Shown here piece after piece: positions 25,433 through 35,287 of a stretch of DNA of 64,000 nucleotides. Each line of letters opens with the position of its first letter. Position 1 is the stretch's first letter. The stretch comes from JAIYDJ01 sp031400505 (GTDB taxonomy: Bacteria; Pseudomonadota; Alphaproteobacteria; Rhodobacterales; Rhodobacteraceae): NCBI GenBank assembly GCA_031400505.1, contig JANNPZ010000040.1, forward strand, positions 1 to 64,000. Direction: 5' to 3'. The translations under genes and the position numbers were made by a program. The notes under the pieces are model-generated. The model was not told where the DNA came from, made no database searches, and saw only the letters and a program-made list of their open reading frames with translations.

Positions 25433-26641
25433 ATGCAACAATCCGATGTTATCGCCCAACGCAATGTCTATGTCCTGGTGGCCGCCCAAGCGATCCTCGG
25501 GGCCCAGATGCCGATGATCTTTACCATCGCCGGGCTGGCAGGCCAAAGTCTGGCATCCAATCCATGCTGGGCCACTTTGCCGATCACCGCTGCCGTCATC
25601 GGGTCAATGCTGACCGCCACCCCGATTTCGGCCTTCATGGCGCGGTATGGGCGACGGGCGGGCTTTGTCGCCGGGGCCGCAGGGGGTGCGCTGGGCGCGG
25701 CGATCGGTGCCTATGGGTTGTTGACCCAGTCGTTCTGGCTGTTCGTGCTCGGTTCGCTGTTTACCGGGATCTACATGTCGGCCCAAGGGTTTTACCGCTT
25801 TGCCGCCGCTGATACCGCCAGCGAGGCGTTTCGCCCGAAGGCGATTTCCTGGGTCATGGCCGGGGGATTGCTGTCGGCGGTGATCGGACCCCAATTGGTC
25901 AAGGTCACTGCGCAAAGCATGGTGGTGCCGTTCCTGGGGACATATCTTGCGGTCATTGCCTTGAACCTGGTCGGCGTCTTTCTGTTTGCGGGGTTGAAAA
26001 TCCCCCCCCCGAAACCGCCCGAGGAAGGCGCCTTCGCCGGGCGCAGCCGCGCCGAACTGATCCGCACGCCGCGTATCGCCGTCGCGGTGATCGTGGCAAC
26101 GGTGTCTTATGCCCTGATGAACCTGGTGATGACCTCTTCGCCACTGGCCGTCGTGGGTTGCGGTTTTCAGACGGCCGATGCGGCTGACGTGGTGACGGCG
26201 CATGTTCTGGCAATGTATGCGCCAAGCTTTGTCACGGGGCACATCATCGTGCGGTTTGGGGCGGAACGGGTCATGACATTGGGGTTGGTAATCCTTGGCC
26301 TTGCAGGTTCGGTTGCCATGGCCGGGGTCGATCTGATGAATTTCTTTGTTGCGCTGGCCCTGTTGGGGGTCGGGTGGAATTTCGGCTTTATCGGTGCCAC
26401 CACGATGCTGGCCGGCGCACATTCTGCCGCAGAGCGTGGCCGGATGCAGGGGATGAACGACCTGATCGTGTTCGGCGGGGTGACGCTGGCGTCGTTCGCG
26501 TCGGGCGGATTGATGAACTGCTCGGGTGGGTCGGTGCAGGCGGGCTGGACAGCCGTGAACATGGCGATGCTGCCATTTCTGATGCTTGCGGGCGGGGCGT
26601 TGATCTGGCTTTCCGTGCAGCCAAAGGAAACACGCGCCTGA
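25433..26641 (+). CDS. MFS transporter
   Basis: 402 residues, about twelve membrane helices, with the major facilitator loop 2-3 signature as ARYGRRAGFVAG after helix 2 and a central loop (about 190-215) rich in proline and charge. Start ATG 25433 begins MQQSDVIAQRNVYVL. The export or import substrate cannot be told from sequence. Converges on the phytoene-synthase-like gene. Confidence 0.85.
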   Translation: MQQSDVIAQRNVYVLVAAQAILGAQMPMIFTIAGLAGQSLASNPCWATLPITAAVIGSMLTATPISAFMARYGRRAGFVAGAAGGALGAAIGAYGLLTQSFWLFVLGSLFTGIYMSAQGFYRFAAADTASEAFRPKAISWVMAGGLLSAVIGPQLVKVTAQSMVVPFLGTYLAVIALNLVGVFLFAGLKIPPPKPPEEGAFAGRSRAELIRTPRIAVAVIVATVSYALMNLVMTSSPLAVVGCGFQTADAADVVTAHVLAMYAPSFVTGHIIVRFGAERVMTLGLVILGLAGSVAMAGVDLMNFFVALALLGVGWNFGFIGATTMLAGAHSAAERGRMQGMNDLIVFGGVTLASFASGGLMNCSGGSVQAGWTAVNMAMLPFLMLAGGALIWLSVQPKETRA

Positions 26642-26651
26642 TGCCTTGTGC

Positions 26652-27395
26652 TTAGAACCTGCCGGTCAACGATTGCCAGACCAGCAACCGGCGACGGTCA
26701 AACTCTGACAGGCCAAGGCCGGGACCGGTAACCCTTGATGGCTCTGCCAGCACCTGCCGAAGCAAGCCTTCCGTCTGCCAGGCCGACAGGGCCGCGGCAT
26801 TTGGCACGCCGCCTGCACGCGCGCGCTTGAGACGCCGCAAGCCTTCCCGCGCCAGATCGGCCAGCGCGTCGTGCCCCGCATCGGCCAGCGGCAGCTTGCC
26901 GCGCGCCTGCAATTCCGGCACAGCACGCAGAAATCCGGCAAGTCCCGCAGCCCAGCCCAGATCACGCGCCGCAGGCTCTGCCCCCCGCCCCGTTGCGCAA
27001 ACCGAAAGCCACATCAGCCCCCCTGCAGTTGCATCCAGGTAGCTGTCAAAGGCAGCACGATCCGCAAAGGGCTCGGTGTAAACATCCCACCGCCGCGCAT
27101 CAATCAGCGCGTCAAGGACCGGCACCGGCAGCTGCGCCTCGCGGATCAGCGCATGCAGTGGTCCCGCCACCTCATGCGCGCGCGGGCGGTCTTCGGCCAC
27201 CACATCGCGCCACCATTGCAGCCGCATCTCGGCGATAAGCGGTTCGCGGGTGACCCAGGGCGCACGCGCCACCTCAAGGTTGAAGGCATAAAGCGGCAGC
27301 AGCCGCGCGCGCGCAGCCAGCGGAGCGGCCATGACGGCGGCGAATCTGTCCGGGTCGCCGCGTTGCACAAGTGCTGCACAGGCATCCAGCGTCAT
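26652..27395 (-). CDS. Squalene/phytoene synthase-like protein
   Basis: 247 residues of the trans-isoprenyl-diphosphate synthase fold. It keeps YAFNLEVAR, RLQWWRDVV and YLDATAGGLMWL, but the two aspartate-rich DxxxD motifs that bind diphosphate in true phytoene synthases are not evident. This places it with the NDUFAF6/complex I assembly-like subgroup and makes a carotenoid role doubtful (inference). Its ATG overlaps the cimA stop by 4 nt. Confidence 0.75.
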   Translation of the reverse strand: MTLDACAALVQRGDPDRFAAVMAAPLAARARLLPLYAFNLEVARAPWVTREPLIAEMRLQWWRDVVAEDRPRAHEVAGPLHALIREAQLPVPVLDALIDARRWDVYTEPFADRAAFDSYLDATAGGLMWLSVCATGRGAEPAARDLGWAAGLAGFLRAVPELQARGKLPLADAGHDALADLAREGLRRLKRARAGGVPNAAALSAWQTEGLLRQVLAEPSRVTGPGLGLSEFDRRRLLVWQSLTGRF

Positions 27396-29023
27396 ACTGG
27401 CCGCATCTCGGGCTTGCCCACATCGCGGATCAGTTTCCAGGTGATCGCATCCAGCAACGCCTCAAAGCTGGCATCGACGATGTTCGCGCTGACCCCGACG
27501 GTGGACCAGCGGCGACCCTGCGCGTCTTCAGAGTCGATGATGACGCGGGTGACGGCCTCGGTCCCGCCTTGGGTGATCCGCACCTTGAAATCCACCAGCC
27601 GCAGATCGTCGATCACCGCCTGATACGGACCCAGATCCTTGGCCAAAGCCTTGGCCAGCGCGTTGACCGGGCCACGGTCGGTGCCGGTTTCGTCCATCGA
27701 CTCTGACACCGACAGCATCTTCTTGTCACCGATCTTGACCACCACCACCGCCTCGGACAGGCTGATCATCCGGTTGTACTTGTTCTTGCGCCGCTCGATT
27801 GTGACACGGTAGCGTTTGACCTCGAAAAACTCTGGCAGCAGGCCCAACTCGCGCCGCGCGACCAGCTCGAAACTGGCCTGCGCGCTGTCATAGGCATAGC
27901 CCTGATCCTCGCGGTCCTTGATCAGGTCCAGGATGCCGCCCAGACGCGGATCGCCTGCCGGCACCTCAATTCCAGCAGCCATCAGACGGGCGCGCAAGTT
28001 TGATTGCCCCGCCTGATTGGACATCGGGATGATACGGTCATTGCCGACCGTTGCCGGGTCGATATGTTCATAGGTGCTGGGGTGTTTCAGGATGGCACTG
28101 GCATGCAGCCCGGCCTTGTGCGCAAAGGCCGAGGCGCCGACATAGGGCGACTGGCGTGCAGGCACCCGGTTGAGGACGTCATCGAGCATCCGGCTGGTTT
28201 TCAGCAATCCTTCAAGGGCTTGCGGCGTGACGTTGGTATGAAACCTGCTCGCATAGGGTTCCTTCAGCAGCAAGGTCGGGATCAGCGTGGTAAGATTGGC
28301 ATTGCCACAGCGTTCGCCAAGCCCGTTGAGCGTGCCCTGAACATGGCGCGCACCGGCATCGATTGCGGCCAGCGTGCCCGCCACCGCGTTGCCGGTATCG
28401 TCGTGGCAGTGGATGCCAAGGCGGCTGCCAGGGATGCCCGCCGCGATCACTTCGGCGGTGGTACGGCCGATCTCGGCGGGCAGGGTGCCGCCGTTGGTGT
28501 CGCAAAGCACGATCCACCGGGCCCCGTTGGTCAGGGCCGCCTGAAGGCACGACAGCGCATAGGCCGGATTGGCGCGATAGCCGTCAAAGAAGTGTTCCGC
28601 ATCAAACAGCGCCTCGCGGCCTTGCGCGGTGACATGGGCAAAGGAGGCGGCGATGTTGTCGCGGTTTTCGTCTAGCGTGACCCCAAGGGCCGTGTTGACG
28701 TGGTATTCATGCGTCTTGCCCACCAGACAGACGGCCGGGGTCGAGGCATTCAGCACCGCCGCCAGAACGTCATCGTTTTCCGCCGACCGCCCCGTGCGTT
28801 TGGTCATCCCGAAGGCCGTCATCGTCGCGCGGGTTTTCGGCGCGTCGGCGAAGAACTCGCTGTCAGTCGGGTTGGCCCCCGGCCAACCGCCTTCGATGTA
28901 ATCGACCCCGAGGGCGTCGAGCGCATGGGCGATCTGGAGTTTCTCAGCGGTCGAGAACTGGACGCCCTGGGTCTGCTGCCCGTCGCGGAGGGTGGTGTCA
29001 AAGAGATACAGGCGGTCGGTCAT
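27392..29023 (-). CDS. cimA: (R)-Citramalate synthase
   Basis: 543 residues, the length of CimA. Condenses pyruvate with acetyl-CoA to citramalate, a threonine-independent route to isoleucine. The HMGL-like barrel starts LYLFDTTLRDGQQTQG, metal ligands HCHDD (about 203-207) and the GLGERCGNANL motif are present, and the C-terminal LeuA-type regulatory domain (about 400-540) suggests isoleucine feedback. It is distinguished from 2-isopropylmalate synthase by length and the SxxxFAxKAGLHASAI region. Confidence 0.9.
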   Translation of the reverse strand: MTDRLYLFDTTLRDGQQTQGVQFSTAEKLQIAHALDALGVDYIEGGWPGANPTDSEFFADAPKTRATMTAFGMTKRTGRSAENDDVLAAVLNASTPAVCLVGKTHEYHVNTALGVTLDENRDNIAASFAHVTAQGREALFDAEHFFDGYRANPAYALSCLQAALTNGARWIVLCDTNGGTLPAEIGRTTAEVIAAGIPGSRLGIHCHDDTGNAVAGTLAAIDAGARHVQGTLNGLGERCGNANLTTLIPTLLLKEPYASRFHTNVTPQALEGLLKTSRMLDDVLNRVPARQSPYVGASAFAHKAGLHASAILKHPSTYEHIDPATVGNDRIIPMSNQAGQSNLRARLMAAGIEVPAGDPRLGGILDLIKDREDQGYAYDSAQASFELVARRELGLLPEFFEVKRYRVTIERRKNKYNRMISLSEAVVVVKIGDKKMLSVSESMDETGTDRGPVNALAKALAKDLGPYQAVIDDLRLVDFKVRITQGGTEAVTRVIIDSEDAQGRRWSTVGVSANIVDASFEALLDAITWKLIRDVGKPEMRPV

Positions 29024-29131
29024 TGCGGGGTCCGGGAGGGGTGTCCCGAGGTGGGACAGAATTTGGGGTATGGGATTTCAGGGGGTTAGCGGGGCGGGTT
29101 TGGGCGTCTGGGGGTTTGATAGGGATTGGGG

Positions 29132-30547
29132 TCATTGTAGTAGCGCCAATTTGACAGGGTCGAAGTGTTCGGTTGGCTCTGCACTCGCGACAGAACCGGC
29201 CTTCAATCGAAGCCCTGCAGCCTCCAACTTTCTTTTCAGTTCATCGGCTGCTTTGTAGTCTCTCGCGTTTCGCAGCGCCTGCCAACGGTAAAGCAGCGTC
29301 GTCAGAAGATCGACGTGTTCGGGAAGATCAAAGATCGCGGCCATCGCCGGTCCGCTACGAAACCACTCTAGTTCCTCCGCATCGGGGAATCCCAGAAATG
29401 CCAAGCCCGCTTTCAAGGCTGGATAATCCTTTTCGTTGGCGGATTCGTGCAAGATGGCGATTGCCAGAGAGGTGTTCAGATCGTTCGAAAGCGCCCTTAC
29501 AAGGCTTTCCTTGACCGCGCTTGGCGCAATGTTATCGGTCATCCGATACCAATTGGTGAGCGCGTTCTTTGCGTCACTGCGCTTGGTTTCCGTCCAGTCC
29601 ATCGGCTTGGAGTAATGCGTCCCCAGCATCACGAACCGGATCACCTCGCCCGGAACCCCCTGATCCAGCAGGTCCCGCACGGTAAAGAAGTTGCCCAGGG
29701 ACTTGGACATCTTCCGCCCCTCGACCTGCAACATCTCGTTGTGCATCCAATACCGCGCAAAATCCGCCTCGGGGTGGGCGCAGACGCTTTGGGCAATCTC
29801 GTTTTCGTGGTGGGGGAATTGCAGGTCCAGCCCGCCACCATGGATGTCAAAGCTTGGTCCCAGCAATTCGTGGCTCATCGCGCTGCATTCGATATGCCAG
29901 CCGGGGCGGCCCCGGCCCCAGGGGGAAGGCCAACCGGGTTCCTGATCCGATGACGGCTTCCACAGTACGAAGTCCATCGGGTCTTCCTTGAAGGGCGCCA
30001 CCTCGACCCGCGCCCCTGCGATCATGTCATCGACCGACCGCCCCGACAGCGCGCCATAATCCGCATAGGACCGCACCCGGAACAGCACATGGCCGTCCTT
30101 GACATAGGCGTGCCCCGCGCCGATCAGGCTTTCGGTCATCGCCACCATCTGCGGAATATAGCCCGTCGCGCGCGGCTCGTGCGTGGGCCGCAATGCCCCC
30201 AGCGCATCCATGTCGGCGTGATACCAGGTGATCGTCTCGTCGGTCCGCTCGGCGATCAGCGATTCAAGGCTGCGCGGGTCGCCGGCCTGCTGACGAGCGA
30301 GGGCTGCGGCATTGATCTTGTCGTCAACGTCGGTGAAGTTGCGCACGTAAGTGACATGCCCCTCGCCATAGACATGGCGCAAGAGCCGGAAAAGCACGTC
30401 GAACACCACGACAGGCCGCGCATTGCCGATATGCGCGCGGTCATAGACGGTGGGGCCGCAGACATACATCCGCACATCTGCCGCATCAATCGGCGCGAAG
30501 TCTTCTTTGCGGCGGGTTTTTGTGTTGTAGAGGCGGATCGGAGACAT
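29132..30547 (-). CDS. cysS: Cysteine-tRNA ligase
   Basis: 471 residues. Class I synthetase charging tRNA-Cys. Zinc ligand C30 (YVCGPTVYD), HIGNAR (39-44) and KMSKS (in EGRKMSKSLGN), with GWHIECSAM and HGGGLDLQFPHHENE that complete the zinc/cysteine pocket. ATG 30547. The last 25 residues are irregular but consistent with the family. About 110 bp without features separate it from cimA. Confidence 0.97.
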   Translation of the reverse strand: MSPIRLYNTKTRRKEDFAPIDAADVRMYVCGPTVYDRAHIGNARPVVVFDVLFRLLRHVYGEGHVTYVRNFTDVDDKINAAALARQQAGDPRSLESLIAERTDETITWYHADMDALGALRPTHEPRATGYIPQMVAMTESLIGAGHAYVKDGHVLFRVRSYADYGALSGRSVDDMIAGARVEVAPFKEDPMDFVLWKPSSDQEPGWPSPWGRGRPGWHIECSAMSHELLGPSFDIHGGGLDLQFPHHENEIAQSVCAHPEADFARYWMHNEMLQVEGRKMSKSLGNFFTVRDLLDQGVPGEVIRFVMLGTHYSKPMDWTETKRSDAKNALTNWYRMTDNIAPSAVKESLVRALSNDLNTSLAIAILHESANEKDYPALKAGLAFLGFPDAEELEWFRSGPAMAAIFDLPEHVDLLTTLLYRWQALRNARDYKAADELKRKLEAAGLRLKAGSVASAEPTEHFDPVKLALLQ

Positions 30548-30743
30548 GTGGTAAACCTTTGAGGCGCAAGCGAAAGCAGAGGGCCGCGCGCGGGGTTTAG
30601 CAACTTCGGGATCAATTGGGAAACAGGAAGTGCCAGCGCGGAAATCTCAGCGCGCGATACAGCAGATACGTGGGGCAATTTTCCATTTCATAGTTAGACA
30701 TAGCCGTTTCGCCTTGGCTTGCCAAGGATCAAGCACGCTCCAG

Positions 30744-32552
30744 TCAGCCCGCCGCGCGTTCCTCCAGCGCCAGCCATTCGGCCTCGGCGTTGGCAAGCTG
30801 CGCCTGACGGTCGGCCAGCGCCTCGGAGCCTTTGCGGAACTTGACCGGCTCGCGGGTGTAGAGGTCTTCGGATTCAAGCAGCGCCGCCAGCCGAGAGATT
30901 TCGGTTTCGAGCTTGGCGATCAGGTCTGGAAGTGCTTCGAGCCGCTTGCGTTCGGTGAAGGACAAGCCTTCAAGCTTGCGGGCTGCGGGTTTGACAGCAG
31001 GCGCGCCGGGCTTTGCCTTGGCGGTGGGGGTTTCCGCCGCCCCGGCCCCGCGTTGCGCGGCATAGTCAGACCAACCGCCGGGATAGGCGGTCACCGACCC
31101 CTGCCCCTCCATCGCCACCGTCGCCGTGGCGATGCGGTCGATGAAATCGCGGTCGTGGCTGACCAGCAGCACCGTGCCGTCATAATCCCCGAGGATGTCT
31201 TGCAGCAGATCAAGGGTTTCAACGTCAAGATCGTTGGTCGGCTCGTCAAGGATCAAGAGGTTCGACGGTTTCGCCATCAGCTTGGCTAGCAGTAGCCGCG
31301 CCTTTTCGCCCCCTGACAGCGAACGCACCGGTGCGCGGGCTTGCCGCTCGTCGAAAAGAAAGTCCTTCAGATAAGCGATGACATGTTTAGGCGTGCCGCG
31401 GACCATCACCTGATCGGAATTGCCGGACACCGCCATGGTCGGATCGCCGGTCAGATTGTCCCACAGGCTCATCTCGGGGTTCAACTGAGCGCGGGTCTGG
31501 TCGAACACGGCGATGTCGAGGTTGGTGCCAAGCTGGATCGTGCCGCTGTCGGGTTGGACCTCGCCGGTAAGCATCTTCAAAAGCGTGGTTTTGCCGACCC
31601 CGTTGGCCCCAACGAAGGCAACCCTGTCGCCACGCAGGACGCGTAAGTCAAAGTCGTCAACGATCGTCTTGTCGCCAAAGATCTTGCCGATGCCGCGCGC
31701 CTCTACCACGCGCTTGCCCGACTGCACCCCTGATTCGAATTCCATCGCGGCGGTGCCTTGGCGCCGGATCTGCGATCCGCGTTCATCGCGCAAGGCAGCC
31801 AGCGCGCGTACCCGGCCCTGATTTCGCTTGCGTCGGGCCGAGATGCCTTCGACGGCCCATTTCGCCTCGGCCTTGATCTTGCGATCGAGCTTGTGGCGGG
31901 CATCGTCTTCCTCGGCCCAGACGGTTTCGCGCCACTCTTCAAACCCGTCGAACCCGGATTCGCGGCGACGAACCTGCCCGCGGTCGATCCACAAAGTCGC
32001 CTTCGTCAGCGCGCGCAAAAAGGCGCGGTCGTGCGAGATGAGGACAAAAGCCGTGCGGGTGCCCTTCAATTCCTCTTCAAGCCATTCGATCGCCTGAATG
32101 TCGAGATGGTTGGTCGGCTCGTCGAGCAGCATCAACTCGGGCGCCTCGGCCAGCAGTTTTGCCAGAGCGGCCCGGCGCCGTTCACCGCCCGAGGCGGTTG
32201 CCACCGGGGTTTCAGGGTTGAACTTCAGCCCTTCGGCAACCATTGGCACCTTGTAGGCCTCGTCTTCGGGCAATTGCGATGCCGCAAAATCACCTAGCGT
32301 CGCATGCCCCGACAGATCGGGGTCTTGCTCCATGTAGCCCACGGTCACGCCCGGCGGCACCACGCGAAGGCCTGCGTCAGGCTCTACCAGCCCCGCCATC
32401 ACCTTCATCAGGGTCGATTTTCCCGACCCGTTGCGACCGACCAGTGCAACCCGGTCACCAGGTTGGACCACCAGATCAAGGTTGTCGAAAATCGGATTCC
32501 CGCCGAAGGTCAGCGAGATACCGGAAAGTTGCAAAAGGGGTGCGCGTGCCAT
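30744..32552 (-). CDS. ABC-F family ATPase (Uup-like)
   Basis: 602 residues with two ABC nucleotide-binding domains and no membrane segments, the ABC-F layout of translation factors and ribosome-protection proteins. Walker A GRNGSGKST (39-47) and GANGVGKTT, signatures ASGGERRR and LSGGEKAR, and Walker B MLLDEPTNHLD and LILDEPTNDLD are intact. A charged coiled C-terminal domain (about 520-600) points to the Uup branch, which acts in DNA and ribosome maintenance. Confidence 0.9.
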   Translation of the reverse strand: MARAPLLQLSGISLTFGGNPIFDNLDLVVQPGDRVALVGRNGSGKSTLMKVMAGLVEPDAGLRVVPPGVTVGYMEQDPDLSGHATLGDFAASQLPEDEAYKVPMVAEGLKFNPETPVATASGGERRRAALAKLLAEAPELMLLDEPTNHLDIQAIEWLEEELKGTRTAFVLISHDRAFLRALTKATLWIDRGQVRRRESGFDGFEEWRETVWAEEDDARHKLDRKIKAEAKWAVEGISARRKRNQGRVRALAALRDERGSQIRRQGTAAMEFESGVQSGKRVVEARGIGKIFGDKTIVDDFDLRVLRGDRVAFVGANGVGKTTLLKMLTGEVQPDSGTIQLGTNLDIAVFDQTRAQLNPEMSLWDNLTGDPTMAVSGNSDQVMVRGTPKHVIAYLKDFLFDERQARAPVRSLSGGEKARLLLAKLMAKPSNLLILDEPTNDLDVETLDLLQDILGDYDGTVLLVSHDRDFIDRIATATVAMEGQGSVTAYPGGWSDYAAQRGAGAAETPTAKAKPGAPAVKPAARKLEGLSFTERKRLEALPDLIAKLETEISRLAALLESEDLYTREPVKFRKGSEALADRQAQLANAEAEWLALEERAAG

Positions 32553-32612
32553 GAAGGCGAGGTATTCGGGCGCGGGCGGTTCGTCAACTCACCGCGCGCC
32601 GCACAGCAGCAT

Positions 32613-33368
32613 TTATCCGGCAACTGCCCGCAACAGCCTGGCGCGAGCAGGCGGGATCGCCCGGATCTCAAGTCCGGTAAACACATGCAGCGTGTTCAAA
32701 TCGCGGTCCACCACGGCATGGTCGCTGACCCAACCGCCCATCATCAGATAGGTTCGCAACAAGGGCGGCATGTCCAGCAGGGCGCGCTTGACGTCCGGCT
32801 TGCGACTTCGCAGCACGCGGGCAAAGCGAAAGACATTGGGCGCCTTGACCCGTGGCAGCCAGCGTTTGGGGGCAAGATGGCGGTCTTTCAGCATCGCCAG
32901 CGCCTCTGCATGCGCCGACGCCTCGGCCCCGTCGAAAGACGAACAGCCAAACAGCAGCTCCACCCCTTGGGCATCCACCAGCTTGGTCATCGCCCCCCAG
33001 GCCACACGCAGGATGTCGGGGTCCTTCCAGTCGGGATGAATACAGAATCGTCCCAGTTCCAGCATCGGACCCGTGAAATCCGCCAAGCCGTCAAGGTTGT
33101 AGTACTGCGCCGAATAGCTGCGTCCGATCTCGGCTCCGTCCTGCAAGGGCAGCAGCCGGAAACAGCACACCAACGTACCCGTGCGAACCTCTTCTACCAG
33201 CATATGCTGACAGGCGGCATCAAAAGCATCGGTGTCCAGCGCAAGCTCGTGTTGCCCAAGGCCGCGCATCGCGCGAAACGTCAAGTGCCGCAACCCTTGC
33301 GCCGCGAGAACATCCCCCGGCGTCTGGGCCAGTCGTGCTGCAAAGCGTCCGCGCGTCATGGGAAACAT
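32613..33368 (-). CDS. olsB: L-ornithine N(alpha)-acyltransferase (OlsB-like)
   Basis: 251 residues. OlsB transfers a 3-hydroxyacyl chain from ACP to ornithine, the first step to phosphorus-free ornithine lipids. The GNAT-type fold is seen with HLTFRAMRG, FDAACQHMLVEE, ELGRFCIHP and GCSSFDGAE. ATG 33368 follows a perfect AAAGGAGG; the GTG just before it is too close. No olsA is adjacent, but a PlsC-like acyltransferase lies at 49.4 kb. Divergent from msrB. Confidence 0.85.
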   Translation of the reverse strand: MFPMTRGRFAARLAQTPGDVLAAQGLRHLTFRAMRGLGQHELALDTDAFDAACQHMLVEEVRTGTLVCCFRLLPLQDGAEIGRSYSAQYYNLDGLADFTGPMLELGRFCIHPDWKDPDILRVAWGAMTKLVDAQGVELLFGCSSFDGAEASAHAEALAMLKDRHLAPKRWLPRVKAPNVFRFARVLRSRKPDVKRALLDMPPLLRTYLMMGGWVSDHAVVDRDLNTLHVFTGLEIRAIPPARARLLRAVAG

Positions 33369-33476
33369 CACGCCTCCTTTATCGAGCTTGGCTCGGGCTT
33401 GGCGAACGGTTGCTCTCGGCTTAAATAGTTACAGCGTCGAGATGACGCGAATGTAACAGGGCACGGGAGCTTCGCG

Positions 33477-33869
33477 ATGGACAAAATTCAAAAGACCGAA
33501 GGTGAATGGCGCGCGCAGCTCAGCGATCTGGCCTACAAGGTCACGCGGCAGCATGGCACCGAACGCGCCCATTCGCATGACAATTTTCCCAAGGACCCCG
33601 GCACCTATCGCTGCGTATGTTGCGACGCCCCGCTGTTTGATCAAAGCACGAAGTTCGAGTCAGGCACCGGCTGGCCATCGTTCTTTGCGCCGCTTGCCCC
33701 CGAAGCCGTGGAAACCAGCGAGGATCGCGGGTTCTTCATGCGGCGGACCGAAGTGCACTGCGCGCGGTGCGAGGCGCATCTGGGGCATGTGTTTCCCGAT
33801 GGCCCGGCACCGACCGGCCTGCGCTATTGCATGAACGGTGTCGCCCTAACCTTCGAAACCGGCACCTGA
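33477..33869 (+). CDS. msrB: Peptide-methionine (R)-S-oxide reductase
   Basis: 130 residues, single-domain MsrB that repairs methionine-R-sulfoxide. Zinc-binding cysteines C46/C49 (RCVCCDAPLF) and C95/C98 (HCARCEAHLGH); catalytic C118 in RYCMNG. SGTGWPSF is the substrate pocket. No signal peptide, so cytoplasmic. The region upstream is shared with divergent olsB. Convergent with the bamE-like gene, 3 bp apart. Confidence 0.96.
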   Translation: MDKIQKTEGEWRAQLSDLAYKVTRQHGTERAHSHDNFPKDPGTYRCVCCDAPLFDQSTKFESGTGWPSFFAPLAPEAVETSEDRGFFMRRTEVHCARCEAHLGHVFPDGPAPTGLRYCMNGVALTFETGT

Positions 33870-33872
33870 CCG

Positions 33873-34373
33873 TCACTGGTCCAGCAGGGACCCTGCATTG
33901 ATACCGCCAATGTTGCCGAACAACTGCCGGACAAGGCTTGCGCCTTTGACGTTGCTGTCAGTCACACGTCGCGAGATTGGCACGATACGTCCCTTTTCAA
34001 GGCCGAATCGTTCGACATTCTCGACCACACCTTCTTCGGTAAAAGTGATTGCGACCACCTGGCGGTCTTCCTCCAGCGGCGGCAGAACACCGCGCTGTTT
34101 CCAGCGGCTTTGAATGTAGTACCAACCCAAATCGTTCAACAATCCCGCAGCGGACGGGCGGCCAACCGCGACGGCCACAGTGTCGCGGTTGTCGACGCCG
34201 ACTTCAATCAGTGCGAGTTCTTCGTCGCTGGGCACATAGCCGTTGTTCCGATAGACGGGTGTGCAAGCGGTTGCCGCGCAAACCGCCAAAACGCAAGCGG
34301 CACGGCCAAGGTTCCGCACGGCGGCGGCCCAGGTCAGAATGCCGATGCGAACCGTCCCGTCGAAATGCGTCAT
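33873..34373 (-). CDS. bamE: Outer-membrane assembly lipoprotein BamE (SmpA/OmlA)
   Basis: 166 residues. The N-terminus has a long signal segment ending in the lipobox ATAC, followed by TPVYRNNGYVPS; the SmpA/OmlA fold follows with GVDNRDTVAVAVGRPS and WYYIQSRWKQRG. BamE is a small lipoprotein of the BAM complex that inserts outer-membrane beta-barrels. Start ATG 34373 gives a 32-residue pre-sequence; the upstream frame is not family-like. Divergent from yceD, an arrangement common in related genomes. Confidence 0.85.
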   Translation of the reverse strand: MTHFDGTVRIGILTWAAAVRNLGRAACVLAVCAATACTPVYRNNGYVPSDEELALIEVGVDNRDTVAVAVGRPSAAGLLNDLGWYYIQSRWKQRGVLPPLEEDRQVVAITFTEEGVVENVERFGLEKGRIVPISRRVTDSNVKGASLVRQLFGNIGGINAGSLLDQ

Positions 34374-34569
34374 GCCTGCCCTCGTCTTGCCGCGCTGACC
34401 GACCCTGCGATGCTCTTGCCAGCGCCACAAGCTGGCACTATCGACAGAAGGAACAAATCGCAGATGCGCCCAACCTCTGCCTCCGGCTTACGACAGGTCG
34501 CGGCCCGGTTCAAGAATGGAACACAAGAGCAGCCCGAGAGGGAGCAGCCGCGCCATGAAAGGCAAACCC

Positions 34570-35142
34570 ATGACAGATGAACCCGCCCTGCCCACTTTGC
34601 CCCTCGCCACCGCACAATTGCTGCGTCGCAAACAGACCACTCTGGCCTTTGCCCCGGATGCCCGGGCGCGGGCGGCAATCGCATCGGCGCTGGACCTGGT
34701 GAGTTTGCCGACATTTCGGATGACCGGCGAAGTGACAATTTCCGGCAAGCATGACCTGCTTTTGAAGGGCCGGATTTCGGCGCGGGTCATTCAGCCCTGT
34801 GCGGTTTCGCTGGTGCCGGTGGAAACCCGGATCGACGAGCCGGTCTTGCGGCGCTATCAGGCCGAATTCGACGAGCCGGGCGGTGCCGAAGTCGAGATGC
34901 CGGAAGATGACAGCATCGAGCCGCTGACCGACAGTATCGATGCCGCAGCGGTTGCGATCGAGGCGCTGGCGCTGGCTTTGCCGATGTATCCACGCGCCGC
35001 AGGGGCAGATCTGGGCGAAACGTTGTTCGCCCCGCCGGGGACGGCACCTTTGCGCGACGCGGACCTGCGACCCTTTGCTGGTCTTGCAGACCTGGTTGGC
35101 AAATCCGGCCGGGACAAGTCCGATCCCGAGGCAACCGGGTGA
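34570..35142 (+). CDS. YceD (DUF177) family protein
   Basis: 190 residues. DUF177 proteins are encoded just upstream of rpmF in many bacteria and plants and affect 23S rRNA or rpmF-region processing. The FRMTGEVTISGKHDLLLKGRISA-like core, IQPCAVSLVPVET and the acidic tail EMPEDDSIEPL fit, and the C-terminus ends basic. An in-frame ATG at 34555 with AGGGAG is an alternative start. First gene of the yceD-rpmF-plsX-fabH-ihfA series. Confidence 0.8.
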   Translation: MTDEPALPTLPLATAQLLRRKQTTLAFAPDARARAAIASALDLVSLPTFRMTGEVTISGKHDLLLKGRISARVIQPCAVSLVPVETRIDEPVLRRYQAEFDEPGGAEVEMPEDDSIEPLTDSIDAAAVAIEALALALPMYPRAAGADLGETLFAPPGTAPLRDADLRPFAGLADLVGKSGRDKSDPEATG

Positions 35143-35287
35143 ACCTGTGGAAAAGGGACTTGCACGGCGCGCAAATCCCGCTATGTTCCGCGCCTTACTC
35201 GCTGGTGTGCTGCGGCGTTGATCTGCGCATAACCTGTTGTTTCTAAATAATATCCGGGGCACGCCCCGCTACCCCGAGGTATATGCT

